Of a stretch of 43,612 bases of DNA, positions 1 through 6,941 are shown in pieces. How positions within the stretch are numbered: the stretch's first letter is position 1; every line of letters begins with the position of its first letter. The notes beneath the pieces are model-generated. The model saw nothing but the letters and a program-made list of their open reading frames with translations. It was not told the origin of the DNA and did no database searches. The stretch lies in the NCBI GenBank assembly GCA_900258555.1, contig LT984855.1, forward strand, positions 953,993 through 997,604, in the 5' to 3' direction. The stretch comes from an uncultured Desulfobacterium sp. (lineage in GTDB: Bacteria; Desulfobacterota; DSM-4660; Desulfatiglandales; Desulfatiglandaceae). The translations under genes were made by a program, and so were the position numbers.

Positions 1-162
1 TTCTCCTTTTTTTTAATTGGTTTGTCGTAAAACCCTTATAAAGGAAAAGCGCCTTTTTTTCGACAAGTTATAATTTTACACAAAAGATTTTACACTACCG
101 ATAAAATTGCGGGTTTCAGCAACCATAATCAAGTTCACATTTTGGTTTTCTTATGGATCTAC

Positions 163-191
163 TTGACAGCATTCTTCGCTACACGTAAAAT
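163..191 (+). promoter_or_regulatory. sigma70 promoter of the abiE operon
   Basis: A perfect -35 box TTGACA and a -10 box TAAAAT are separated by exactly 17 bases, and the predicted start of transcription lies just upstream of the AbiEi reading frame. The nonamer ATTTTACAC occurs twice, 14 bases apart (73-81 and 87-95), and its near-complement CGTAAAAT overlaps the -10 box. These could be antitoxin binding sites, since AbiEi antitoxins are known to repress their own promoter. That role is inference. Confidence 0.65.
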
Positions 192-231
192 AATTGCGTG
201 TTTTTGAATGAAATGTCAAAATGGATCAATA

Positions 232-1038
232 ATGAAGCTAAGGTCTTTTTTCCGCACACATCCTGTTTTTACCATCGAGGAGTTTACCGGTTTCCTGTCG
301 TCCGATGGAACTTATAACATAAGAACACGGGAATCTCTTCTTGACTACCATGTAAAGGCGGGTAATATTGTGCGCGTACGCCGTGGGCTCTATGCATCTG
401 TGCCCGCCGAGGCCTCACCGGAAAACTTTCCACTAGACCCGTTTCTTCTTGCCGGCAGACTGGCTAAGGACGCTATTCTGGCTTACCACACGGCGCTGGA
501 GGCACATGGCAAGGCATATTCGGTGTACGAACGCTTCACCTATCTTGCCAGCAAACCCATGCGCCTTATAACCTTTAGGTCTCATTTGTTCAAAGGGACA
601 AGATTTCCAAAGGCTCTCGTGCGAAATAATGCGGAATCTTTTGACGTGATGCAAACAGACCGTTCGGGAATGGAAATACGCATAACCGGACTTGAGAGGA
701 CATTAGTAGATGTTCTAAACCGCCCGGACCTGTCGGGCAGTTGGGAAGAAATATGGCGGTCCTTGGAGACCATTGAGTATTTCGATCTCGACAAGGTCAC
801 GCAATACACATTGCTCCTGGAAAATGCCACTACTGCGGCTAAGGTTGGGTTTTTCCTAGATCAGCACAGGGAATCTCTGATGGTAGAAGACACCCATTTG
901 AAGGCTTTCCACGATCTTAGGCCGCGCCGACCACACTACATGGAGCGAAGCCGACGCAAATTCGGTCGCTTAGTCTCTGCTTGGAACCTCGTTGCCCCTG
1001 AAGAAATCCTCTATCGGTCATGGGAGGAATCTCTGTGA
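232..1038 (+). CDS. abiEi: AbiEi-type antitoxin / transcriptional repressor
   Basis: This is the first gene of a type IV toxin-antitoxin pair. AbiEi proteins repress the operon through an N-terminal winged helix and counteract the AbiEii nucleotidyltransferase toxin through the C-terminal domain without a stable complex. The N-terminus (KLRSFFRTHPVFTIEEF, then a helix-turn-helix followed by VRRGLYASVP) is typical of the family, as is the middle segment AKDAILAYHTALEAHG. The frame is open from an ATG at 208, but the ATG at 232 is preferred: it gives the usual MKLRxFFRTHPVF start, has a GGA 8 bases upstream, and lies further from the predicted transcription start. The gene overlaps the toxin gene by 19 bases, so the two are translationally coupled. 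Family assignment is confident. Confidence 0.85.
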   Translation: MKLRSFFRTHPVFTIEEFTGFLSSDGTYNIRTRESLLDYHVKAGNIVRVRRGLYASVPAEASPENFPLDPFLLAGRLAKDAILAYHTALEAHGKAYSVYERFTYLASKPMRLITFRSHLFKGTRFPKALVRNNAESFDVMQTDRSGMEIRITGLERTLVDVLNRPDLSGSWEEIWRSLETIEYFDLDKVTQYTLLLENATTAAKVGFFLDQHRESLMVEDTHLKAFHDLRPRRPHYMERSRRKFGRLVSAWNLVAPEEILYRSWEESL

Positions 1039-2003
1039 GGATATCCTCTGAAATGCTGATCAGCCAGGCGGAGGCTACATGTTTCCGAACGGATGTTTTG
1101 GAAAAAGTCGGTCATCTGATCCATCTGCTTGAAGCTATGCGCAGCCATCCTTTCTTGAAGGAAAGGTTAGCACTGAAAGGTGGTACTGCCCTGAACCTTT
1201 TTATTTTTGATGTGCCCCGCCTTTCAATCGATATTGATTTGAACTATGTAGGTGCGCCTGGTCGCGAGAATATGCTCGCGGAACGCCCTAAGGTCGAGGC
1301 GGCTTTGCAGGCGATATTTTCCCGTGAAGGGTTTACGATCAGGCGCATGCCCGGCGATCATGCCGGGGGAAAGTGGCAACTTCGTTATCAGAGTGCAAGC
1401 GGCCAAGGAGGCAACCTTGAAGTAGATATCAGCTTCATGTTTCGTGTTCCCTTGTGGCCGTTAAAGGTCATGACCTCGCAACCGGTCGGCATCTGGCAAG
1501 CAACCGGTATTCAGGTGATGGACATCCACGAACTTGCGGCGGGGAAACTCGCAGCACTTCTTTCGCGAAAGCAGGCGAGGGATCTTTTCGATTGCAGTCA
1601 TCTTTTCCGAAGCGGCGCGCTTGAGCCAAGACGACTGCGCTTGGCATTTGTCCTATATGGAGCTATGAATCGACGGGATTGGAGAACCGTCGCCAATGAC
1701 GAACCGAGCCTGGACGTTAAGGAATTCGAACAAAAGCTTCTCCCCACGTTGCGGTTAAAAGGTGTTGATGCAATGAACACAACTTCGTTCATGAAGGGGC
1801 TTATTGAGGACTGTCAGCATGGGCTGGCGGCATTATTCCCTTTCACGTCAACGGAAATAGAATTCCTGGATCAATTGCTGGCCAAGGGAGAAATTGTTCC
1901 AGAATTGTTGACTGCCGATAAGGACCTGCAGGATCGTATCAGGAGACACCCCCTACTTGAATGGAAGGCGCTAAATGTGCGGGAGTTTATAAAAAATCGA
2001 TAG
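1020..2003 (+). CDS. abiEii: AbiEii/AbiGii-type nucleotidyltransferase toxin
   Basis: The protein has 327 residues and is the toxin partner of AbiEi. The family has a DNA polymerase beta-like nucleotidyltransferase fold; characterised members transfer nucleotides to tRNA and arrest growth, and some protect against phage. The catalytic signature is present: KGGTAL at residues 53-58 and the acidic pair D71-I-D73-L. A further conserved segment is at about 160-190 (MDIHELAAGKLAALLSRKQARDLFD). An alternative GTG start lies 15 bases downstream of the ATG used here. The last 12 codons and about 200 bases of downstream DNA recur at 4941-5324, so the 3' end marks a recombination border. The gene itself looks intact. 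Confidence 0.88.
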   Translation: MGGISVRISSEMLISQAEATCFRTDVLEKVGHLIHLLEAMRSHPFLKERLALKGGTALNLFIFDVPRLSIDIDLNYVGAPGRENMLAERPKVEAALQAIFSREGFTIRRMPGDHAGGKWQLRYQSASGQGGNLEVDISFMFRVPLWPLKVMTSQPVGIWQATGIQVMDIHELAAGKLAALLSRKQARDLFDCSHLFRSGALEPRRLRLAFVLYGAMNRRDWRTVANDEPSLDVKEFEQKLLPTLRLKGVDAMNTTSFMKGLIEDCQHGLAALFPFTSTEIEFLDQLLAKGEIVPELLTADKDLQDRIRRHPLLEWKALNVREFIKNR

Positions 2004-2208
2004 GTAATTGATACCTCTCTTTATTTGCATTCGTCAAATCCCCCCTCCTCAAAATCTTCAGGTCCATCTTGAAAAACAATGTCATCCAAGTCATCCAAGT
2101 CACCATTCTTTGTGATATAACTTTGTGATATAAGGATGTTATGCATGATGACTTTCTTTTTACAATGTCATCAATGTCACCCGGTCCGGATTTTTTGGGG
2201 TGACATAG
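1968..2208 (+). repeat. Duplicated block, copy 1 (abiEii tail plus downstream DNA)
   Basis: The last 36 bases of abiEii and the roughly 196 bases after it are repeated at 4941-4976 and 5139-5324. The tail copies differ at two positions. The downstream parts share long identical runs around 'cattcgtcaaatc', 'ttgaaaaacaatgtcatcc' and 'atgcatgatgactttct'. Within the block GTCACCC and GGGTGAC form a 7-bp stem near the end. No gene is seen in 2004-2283. Confidence 0.8.
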
Positions 2209-2283
2209 AAAGTTAGAAGATTATCTCTGGCAGAGGCGCAGAGGCCGCAGCGGGATAAAGTTTAATAACAGTTCAGCTATTAA

Positions 2284-2726
2284 CTACTTCTTGAGAATGT
2301 TGTTGAGCAGAGGGGAAGATGGTCTAGTAAAAGGATTAACCACAGTCACACCTCTCCAAATAAAACCGCTTTGCAAATCTTCACTCAAAAGAATGCGACA
2401 ACGGTTTTCCGCGGAAACCGCCATAATTAATGCGTCCCAGATCTGCAGCCCGTGATCAACTGTCAGATCCATGGCGGCCTGGTAAGCCGACCAGGATGAA
2501 TCAGCAACTTCAAAGGTATCGGCCCAACTCATTATTGCCTCGCGTGCAAGACCTCCCGTTTTGCCTTTCCGGTAAGAACACGAAAAAGCTCCCCCAAAAT
2601 TTGTGCGGGCAGCAGGACAAGTTCAGCAGGCAATTTTTCTATCAGACGGATAGCGCCGGCACAGCGGCGCGCGTCTCCGACACTTTCGGCATAGGCAAGT
2701 ATATTTGTATCCAGGGCTATCCGCAT
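2284..2726 (-). pseudogene. PIN-domain (VapC-like) toxin, frameshifted
   Basis: Two overlapping reading frames on the minus strand together make one PIN-domain ribonuclease of about 145 residues. The upstream piece (2532-2726) has the N-terminal motif ALDTNILAYAE with the first catalytic Asp. The downstream piece (2284-2532) has the central motif LQIWDALIMAVSAENRCRILLSEDL with further acidic residues. The first frame stops at 2532. Homology continues in another frame across LAREAIMSWADTF, which places the shift at about 2552-2565, in a run of As and Gs. The start overlaps the Phd-type antitoxin gene by 10 bases, the usual antitoxin-toxin arrangement. The toxin is probably inactive unless the shift is a sequencing error at a homopolymer. 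Confidence 0.75.
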
Positions 2727-2965
2727 GATGATTCATCATATAGTTCGTCACGGGTCCAATTTCTGGCCCCGGTCGCGACCTGGGCTTTTAGACGGGATAA
2801 CAGATGCTTCTTCAGGGCATTCCTTTCAAAAGTTACTGAAGAAACAGAAGTGATTTTTGCCACAGGTTTGCCTCTTGATAGAATCATAACCTCTGATCCA
2901 TTCATAACATCCCGCAATAATTTAGAAAATTCGCGATTCGCATCAGTTGTTGTAATGCTTCTCAT
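2717..2965 (-). CDS. Phd/YefM-family antitoxin
   Basis: The 82-residue protein starts with the typical Phd/YefM DNA-binding N-terminus: SITTTDANREFSKLLRDV followed by VMILSRGKPVAKI. The C-terminal part normally wraps around and inhibits the cognate toxin, here the frameshifted PIN protein encoded directly downstream with a 10-base overlap. A strong promoter with a 17-bp palindrome over the -10 region lies upstream, as expected for autoregulation by such antitoxins. With its toxin broken, this gene may survive as an orphan antitoxin. Confidence 0.85.
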   Translation of the reverse strand: MRSITTTDANREFSKLLRDVMNGSEVMILSRGKPVAKITSVSSVTFERNALKKHLLSRLKAQVATGARNWTRDELYDESSCG

Positions 2966-2986
2966 TAAATCGCCCCATAATTAAAG

Positions 2987-3030
2987 GTAGTTTTTAAAAC
3001 TACTTTAATTAGATGAGCGTCTATTGTCAA
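2987..3030 (-). promoter_or_regulatory. Promoter and palindromic operator of the phd-PIN pair
   Basis: Read on the minus strand, TTGACA (3025-3030) and TAAAGT (3002-3007) are 17 bases apart. A perfect 17-bp palindrome, GTAGTTTTTAAAACTAC (2987-3003), overlaps the edge of the -10 box and lies 22 bases upstream of the antitoxin start. Position and symmetry fit an operator bound by the antitoxin dimer. Confidence 0.65.
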
Positions 3031-3086
3031 ATTTATTCTTAAGGAAAAGGAAACTCAACTATTAAATGTCTTTATCGGAAAACAGC

Positions 3087-3245
3087 TTAGTTGTAAACCT
3101 GTTGTTCCCCTTTGACGACAAGACGGGCAATTCGAGGTATGGCGTGTTTTCCGTTCTCTCCGTTCACTGTTAAATTTTCTCCGAGGAAGGCCTTGCGCGC
3201 TATAGCGAGCGAGGGCACTGTGTCGATAATGATTTGCCTTTGTCC
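3087..3245 (-). pseudogene. C-terminal remnant of an unrecognised protein
   Basis: The minus strand carries an open frame of 52 codons without a start codon, bounded upstream by several stops. The translation looks like real protein sequence, with segments such as DTVPSLAIARKAF, LTVNGENGKHAIP and RIARLVVKGEQQVYN. I do not recognise the family. It is most simply read as the surviving C-terminus of a deleted gene, in keeping with the surrounding debris. The plus-strand frame over the same bases is judged a shadow. Confidence 0.3.
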
Positions 3246-3332
3246 CTATTTCTACTACGTTACAAGAAACCCTTGCATTTTTAACCTTAAATGGTGTAAA
3301 TTGGGACTTAAATTTAACTTTTAAGGATAATA

Positions 3333-4508
3333 TTGCGAGATACCATGAGGCAAACGATGGAGAAATTCACTGAAAGATACTTTAACGCTCCCTCTGACAG
3401 TTTTTTTATATTCGGCCCAAGAGGTACCGGCAAGTCTACGTGGCTCAAAAAAAAATTTCCTGACGCCTATCTCATTGACCTGCTGGACGACAGCACATTT
3501 AGAAATTATGTCGCACATCCGGACCGGATTAAACAAATTGTTAAGGCGAATCCACAGACAAGGCGCTACATTATTGACGAGGTACAAAAAGCACCGGCGC
3601 TTCTGGACAGTGTCCACAGTCTGATCGAAGAATACAAAACCCATCAATTTATCATGACCGGATCCAGCGCCAGGAAACTGCGCCGTGGTGGCGTGAACCT
3701 GTTGGCGGGGCGCGCCCTGTTAACCCATTTCCATCCATTTATGGCGGCCGAGTTGGGCGCGGCTTTTTCGCTGTATACGGCGCTCACCAATGGCCTTATT
3801 CCTTTAATCTTGTCGGCAAACGCACCGGAAAAGGCCTTGGCAACATACATTGCCCTCTACCTTAAAGAAGAAGTCAAGGAAGAGGGATTGGTAAGGGAAA
3901 TCGGTCCCTTCGCCCGCTTTTTGGAAGCCATCAGTTTTTCTCATGGCAGCATCTTAAACCTCAGCAATATAGCAAGGGAATGTCATGTTTCCCGAAAGAT
4001 TGTCGAGAACTATGTATCGATTATTGAAGACCTATTGCTGGGATATAGGCTTCCAGTCTTTACTAAGCGTGCCAGACGCGCAATGACTGCACAGCCAAAA
4101 TTTTATTTATTTGATGCTGGAGTTTACTATCATTTACGACCCAAGGGACCGCTTGACCGCCCTGATGAAATTGGTGGAATGGCCCTGGAGGGCCTGGTCT
4201 TGCAACATCTCAAAGCCTGGTGCGATTACTCCGACGACCACACAGAGTGTTATTTCTGGCGGTCACGGGGTGGCTCTGAGGTCGATTTCGTTTTGTATGG
4301 TGAGAATCATTTTCACGCGATTGAAGTTAAGAACACAAAACAAATTCACCCTAATAACCTTAGAGCACTTAAGACCTTCCTGGCCGATTACCCGGAAGCC
4401 AATGCCACTTTATTATATGGAGGGACAGAAAAGCTGATAGTTGATGGTATCCTCTGTTGGCCGCTTGAAGATTTTCTTCTTCAACTTACTCCGAACCAAT
4501 GGCCGTAG
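3333..4508 (+). CDS. AAA-type ATPase with DUF4143 domain
   Basis: The 391-residue protein has a Walker A loop GPRGTGKST (28-36), a Walker B-like IIDEVQKAP (81-89) and a sensor-like FIMTGSSARKLRRG (about 107-120). This is the layout of the AAA_14/DUF4143 family, whose C-terminal part contains a winged helix (SNIARECHVSRKIVENYVSIIEDLLL) and a PD-(D/E)xK-like patch (RGGSEVDFVL, then HAIEVKN). The function of these common accessory ATPases is unknown; they are frequent in genomic islands. A TTG start with AAGGA six bases upstream is used; ATG codons follow at 3345 and 3357. It stands alone between two groups of gene remnants. Confidence 0.85.
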   Translation: MRDTMRQTMEKFTERYFNAPSDSFFIFGPRGTGKSTWLKKKFPDAYLIDLLDDSTFRNYVAHPDRIKQIVKANPQTRRYIIDEVQKAPALLDSVHSLIEEYKTHQFIMTGSSARKLRRGGVNLLAGRALLTHFHPFMAAELGAAFSLYTALTNGLIPLILSANAPEKALATYIALYLKEEVKEEGLVREIGPFARFLEAISFSHGSILNLSNIARECHVSRKIVENYVSIIEDLLLGYRLPVFTKRARRAMTAQPKFYLFDAGVYYHLRPKGPLDRPDEIGGMALEGLVLQHLKAWCDYSDDHTECYFWRSRGGSEVDFVLYGENHFHAIEVKNTKQIHPNNLRALKTFLADYPEANATLLYGGTEKLIVDGILCWPLEDFLLQLTPNQWP

Positions 4509-4536
4509 ATTCAATTTCCAATACGATAATGAAGCA

Positions 4537-4945
4537 TCAGTGTGTTTTGCAGCCGCTCGACGGGCAATGGCAGATTTCGACGGTTATATGGACGATCCCA
4601 ATTTTACTCGGCAGCAAATTGTAGTAATCATCTATGCCATGCGGGCTGGAAGAAACAAAAGCGGCTTCCGCTGCGTATATCTCAGGTTCTATAGCCCATA
4701 CATGAAGGTCTGATATCCGGCCATCGTATACGCACTCGAGGGTCTTTCTGACTTCTCCATAGAAAGCCGCAAGAGCCGCAGGCGTTCTCATATCGAGCAA
4801 AATATGTGCAGAGAAACACAAGAGCACCCGCGATGACCGGGTCACAATGGCCGACGCGTGGCTGCCCATGTGAAGGCCATCGGCCAGGAGAGCCACCGAG
4901 CCAAACATGATATCAGCCGCTATTTCAAGCTGATGCTGATGCGTT
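4537..4945 (-). pseudogene. Cation diffusion facilitator (DmeF-like) with internal deletion
   Basis: The minus-strand frame joins the first membrane segment of a CDF transporter (MFGSVALLADGLHMGSHA, with the metal-binding HxxxH) directly to the C-terminal cytoplasmic domain (LLDMRTPA, then ISDLHVWAIEPEIYAAEAAFV and VHITVE). About 150 residues with the other transmembrane helices are missing, since intact DmeF-type exporters have roughly 300 residues. The frame continues upstream of the ATG at 4908 through a His-rich stretch (THQHQLEIAADI) up to 4945. There the sequence changes abruptly into the duplicated abiEii tail. The product cannot be a functional exporter. Confidence 0.75.
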
Positions 4946-5324
4946 AAGTGTGCGGGAGTTTATAAAAAATCGATAGCTATTTAATAAATGGGTATGGGCG
5001 ATAAGGATTGGAACTTTATTGCCCTGTCGGGCTCAGTGAAATCCTCTGTGAGAACATATGTGATAAAAATGTCCAAAATCCGCCAACATGTTGAAAATAG
5101 GGGTTACATCTGGTCTGACCATAAGTCATGCCAGATGTAACCTCTCTTGATTTGCATTCGTCAAATCACACCCCTCCTAAAGATCTTCAGGTCCCTCTTG
5201 AAAAACAATGTCATCCAAGTCACCCAAGTCAGCATTCTTTGTGATACGAGAATGTTATGCATGATGACTTTCTCTTTTCAATGTCATCAATGTCACCCTG
5301 TCTGGATCTTATTTGGTGACATAG
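4941..5324 (+). repeat. Duplicated block, copy 2, with a 162-bp insert
   Basis: Bases 4941-4976 repeat the last 36 bases of abiEii and 5139-5324 repeat the DNA downstream of that gene. In this copy the two parts are separated by about 162 bases with no counterpart in copy 1. The copy begins exactly where the dmeF-like remnant ends. No gene is seen here. Near its end GTCATC-AAT-GTCACC and GGTGAC-ATAG-GATGAC form an interrupted palindrome (5284-5330). Confidence 0.75.
5102..5142. repeat. Perfect 12-bp inverted repeat
   Basis: GGTTACATCTGG (5102-5113) and CCAGATGTAACC (5131-5142) flank a 17-base loop. The right arm runs into the start of the duplicated downstream block, so the hairpin marks the end of the 162-bp insert. 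It could be the end of a small mobile element. No run of Ts follows, so a terminator is less likely. Confidence 0.5.
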
Positions 5325-5420
5325 GATGACTTTGTTTTCTTAATGTCACCATGTATAACTATTTGATTTCACGTATTTTGATTTCCTTAGTGATATAGAT
5401 GACTTTGTTTTTTCATCAAG
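5263..5420 (+). repeat. Iterated 'GATGACTTT...AATGTCACC' modules
   Basis: The nonamer GATGACTTT followed by a T-rich stretch occurs at 5263, 5325 and 5398, and also at 2147 in copy 1 of the duplicated block. In three of the four cases it is followed by AATGTCA and then a GTCACC element. Spacing is about 60-75 bases. The stretch 4977-5454 contains no gene I can support. Confidence 0.5.
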
Positions 5421-5454
5421 CTACAAACTCGGCGTCGTCACCTGCACAGAACAT

Positions 5455-5901
5455 ATGTCCAAATCTCATCAAAAGCATCTTGAGTGGACACCTTCCATGA
5501 TTATCCGCTGGGCAGAAAAAAACAGCCCCAAAACCCGTAACGAGGGCAAACACATTATTGAAAGCAGGCCTTATCCAGAATAAGACTTCCGTGCTTGCTT
5601 AGGCATTATGCGCTTGGCAGTGCACGAGGTCCTCATCATTGACGATTTTGGCCTTGCGCCTATGTCTGCCGCTGGGCGAGGGACCATATGAAGGTCGAAG
5701 AAGACAGGCACGACCTTGTCTATACCATCCTGAAGAGCCAGCTCCCCCATCGAGCTATTGCATGAAAATATCCGAAATCCCACGATCGCTGACGCCATCA
5801 TGGGCCGTATCGTACACGATATCCACAAAATCTTCCCAAAAGGGGATTCTATGAAAAAATTACATTCAAACTTGACTAAAAATCAGAAAAAAAGAAAATA
5901 G
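5455..5901 (+). mobile_element. IS21-family relic (istA-istB deletion fusion)
   Basis: One frame from the ATG at 5455 reads as the C-terminal part of an IstA transposase (HLEWTPSMIIRWAEK, then HIIESRPYPE, stop, DFRACLGIMRLA), where a Gln codon has become TAA at 5581. Without a frame change it runs into the ATPase core of IstB (VHEVLIIDDFGLAPMS). Shifted frames then give EDRHDLVYTILKSQLP and NPTIADAIMGRIVHDIHK, the IstB C-terminus, ending at 5901. At least one stop, two frameshifts and a deletion removing the istA-istB junction make it inactive. No terminal inverted repeats were recognised. Confidence 0.75.
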
Positions 5902-6051
5902 AATTTAGACCAGCATCGTTTCGCTCCGATTTAACCCTTCGGGGAGTGGCGAAATCCTCTGGATTAGAGTGGCGATTTTGCCGGAATACGCACCTATTTC
6001 ATAAGAGTTGGGGGTTGTTCTTTTTCTGTACCCTTCCCTTTCGGCATAATC

Positions 6052-6103
6052 ATATGAAAGTTGGACAAAATCGCTTTTAAACGATTCTGTCCAACTTTCA
6101 TAT
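6052..6103. repeat. Long perfect inverted repeat, possible terminator
   Basis: ATATGAAAGTTGGACA (6052-6067) and its exact complement (6088-6103) form a 16-bp stem, extended by AATCG/CGATT with one mismatch around an 8-base loop. No T-run follows on either strand. Part of the left arm, GTTGGACAAAAT, recurs on the other side of the hicBA pair at 6959. No gene is seen between 5902 and 6242. Confidence 0.6.
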
Positions 6104-6158
6104 CTCAGCCCTGAGTTCTTGATTTAAAAGCAAGTAGTTTGGTATAAATATTGCCTGG

Positions 6159-6204
6159 TTGACAAAAACATTTAAAGGAAATTAGATTAATAACCGAAGG
6201 TTAT
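6159..6204 (+). promoter_or_regulatory. Promoter and operator-like palindrome of hicBA
   Basis: TTGACA (6159-6164) and TAGATT (6183-6188) are 18 bases apart. Directly downstream lies the perfect palindrome ATAACC-GAA-GGTTAT (6190-6204), 39 bases ahead of the HicB-like start codon. Autorepression by the antitoxin is usual for such pairs. The -10 box matches the consensus at four of six positions. Confidence 0.5.
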
Positions 6205-6242
6205 AGGTAGGAAATCAATCCTAAAACAGCGTAGGTGAAATT

Positions 6243-6596
6243 ATGAAAAGTAGTATGACTTTTAATATCTTGGCCAAGAAAAAGGGAGGGGAATGGATTG
6301 CTCATTGCCTTGAATTAGATATTGTCGCAACAGCCGAAAGTCTTCCTAAGCTGGAAAAGGACATGTTTGACCTAATAACTACGCAAGTTGATTATGCTTT
6401 TACAAACAATAACCTGTCAAACCTTTATCACCCTGCCCCGCCTGAAGTCTGGAAAGAGTTTTATGCATGCAAGAACCATGAAGAAAAAGAAATCGAAATA
6501 AAACAATCGGTTAAAGATAAAACTGATCTACAAACCTTTGTCCCACCCTGGATTATTACAAAAACATGTCTAGCCCAAGAGAATACGAGTGCCTAA
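6243..6596 (+). CDS. HicB-like antitoxin (DUF1902-type fold)
   Basis: The 117-residue protein begins with the partial RNase H-like fold of HicB antitoxins: MTFNILAKKKGGEWIAHCLELDIVATA, the strand-strand-helix core in which the 'W.AhCleLdi' pattern is typical. It is followed by a helix (LPKLEKDMFDLITTQVDYAF) and a charged tail of lower conservation. A HicA-like toxin frame overlaps its 3' end. A palindrome upstream fits autoregulation although no separate DNA-binding domain is obvious. The order antitoxin-toxin is reversed relative to E. coli hicAB but is known in this subgroup. Confidence 0.65.
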   Translation: MKSSMTFNILAKKKGGEWIAHCLELDIVATAESLPKLEKDMFDLITTQVDYAFTNNNLSNLYHPAPPEVWKEFYACKNHEEKEIEIKQSVKDKTDLQTFVPPWIITKTCLAQENTSA

Positions 6597-6825
6597 GGGT
6601 TCGCTCTAATACAGAGAGCTTATAAGACGGCTGAAGCCTTATGGCATTGTGGTCCTTGAAAAAAGAGGTAAAGGATCAGAGAGGATTTTACTAAAGCCTG
6701 ACGCTGCCGGGTCAAGGCAGGGGCCTCAATATCCTATAAAATGCCATGGCGACAACACAGAGATAACGGTCCCTGTGATAAATGCAATTTTGAGAAGATT
6801 CGATATCAATGATTTTTGGGATTAG
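6566..6825 (+). pseudogene. HicA-like toxin, frameshifted near its start
   Basis: An ATG at 6566, overlapping the end of the HicB-like gene, opens a frame (MSSPREYECLRVRSNTE) that stops at 6623. A second frame without a usual start codon begins after a stop at 6607 and runs to 6825. It contains the HicA-type dsRNA-binding core: ELIRRLKPYGIVVLEKRGKG, SERILLKP, then GPQYPIKCHGDNTEI and AILRRFDINDFW. The two join naturally in the short dinucleotide repeat ACAGAGAG at about 6611-6618, so a small indel explains the break. This toxin is therefore probably off, unless the AG repeat is variable in the population or was misread. Confidence 0.6.
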
Positions 6826-6869
6826 TCAGGCTATAAGCGTTCGATAAGGAGAAAGGCTTCATATCATAG

Positions 6870-6891
6870 GCCGCCCGAGGGCGGCTTTTTT
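6870..6891 (+). terminator. Rho-independent terminator
   Basis: GCCGCC-CGAG-GGCGGC followed by six Ts. It lies 45 bases after the end of the HicA-like frame and ends the hicBA transcript. Confidence 0.85.
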
Positions 6892-6941
6892 ATGTTCGGA
6901 GACCTGCCAGGCGCGGTGTCAAAAAAGCAACCCGTATTCTT

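Noticed and set aside
2430-2984. A 184-codon plus-strand frame over the PIN and Phd genes
   Set aside because: It is antisense to two recognisable families, has no domain of its own and no ribosome binding site; judged a shadow.
3112-3324. A 70-codon plus-strand frame before the DUF4143 ATPase
   Set aside because: No family features. The opposite strand shows more protein-like sequence over most of it.
5140-5420. CRISPR array in the repeated GTCATC/GTCACC words
   Set aside because: Units are of unequal length, partly inverted, and not separated by uniform unique spacers; no cas genes are present.
5581-5583. In-frame stop of the IS21 relic as recoding
   Set aside because: The codon is TAA at a Gln position and other frameshifts follow, so simple decay is sufficient.
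6607-6609. Stop codon in the HicA-like frame as another recoded codon
   Set aside because: It is TAA, and the homology upstream of it lies in a different frame, so a frameshift explains the break.
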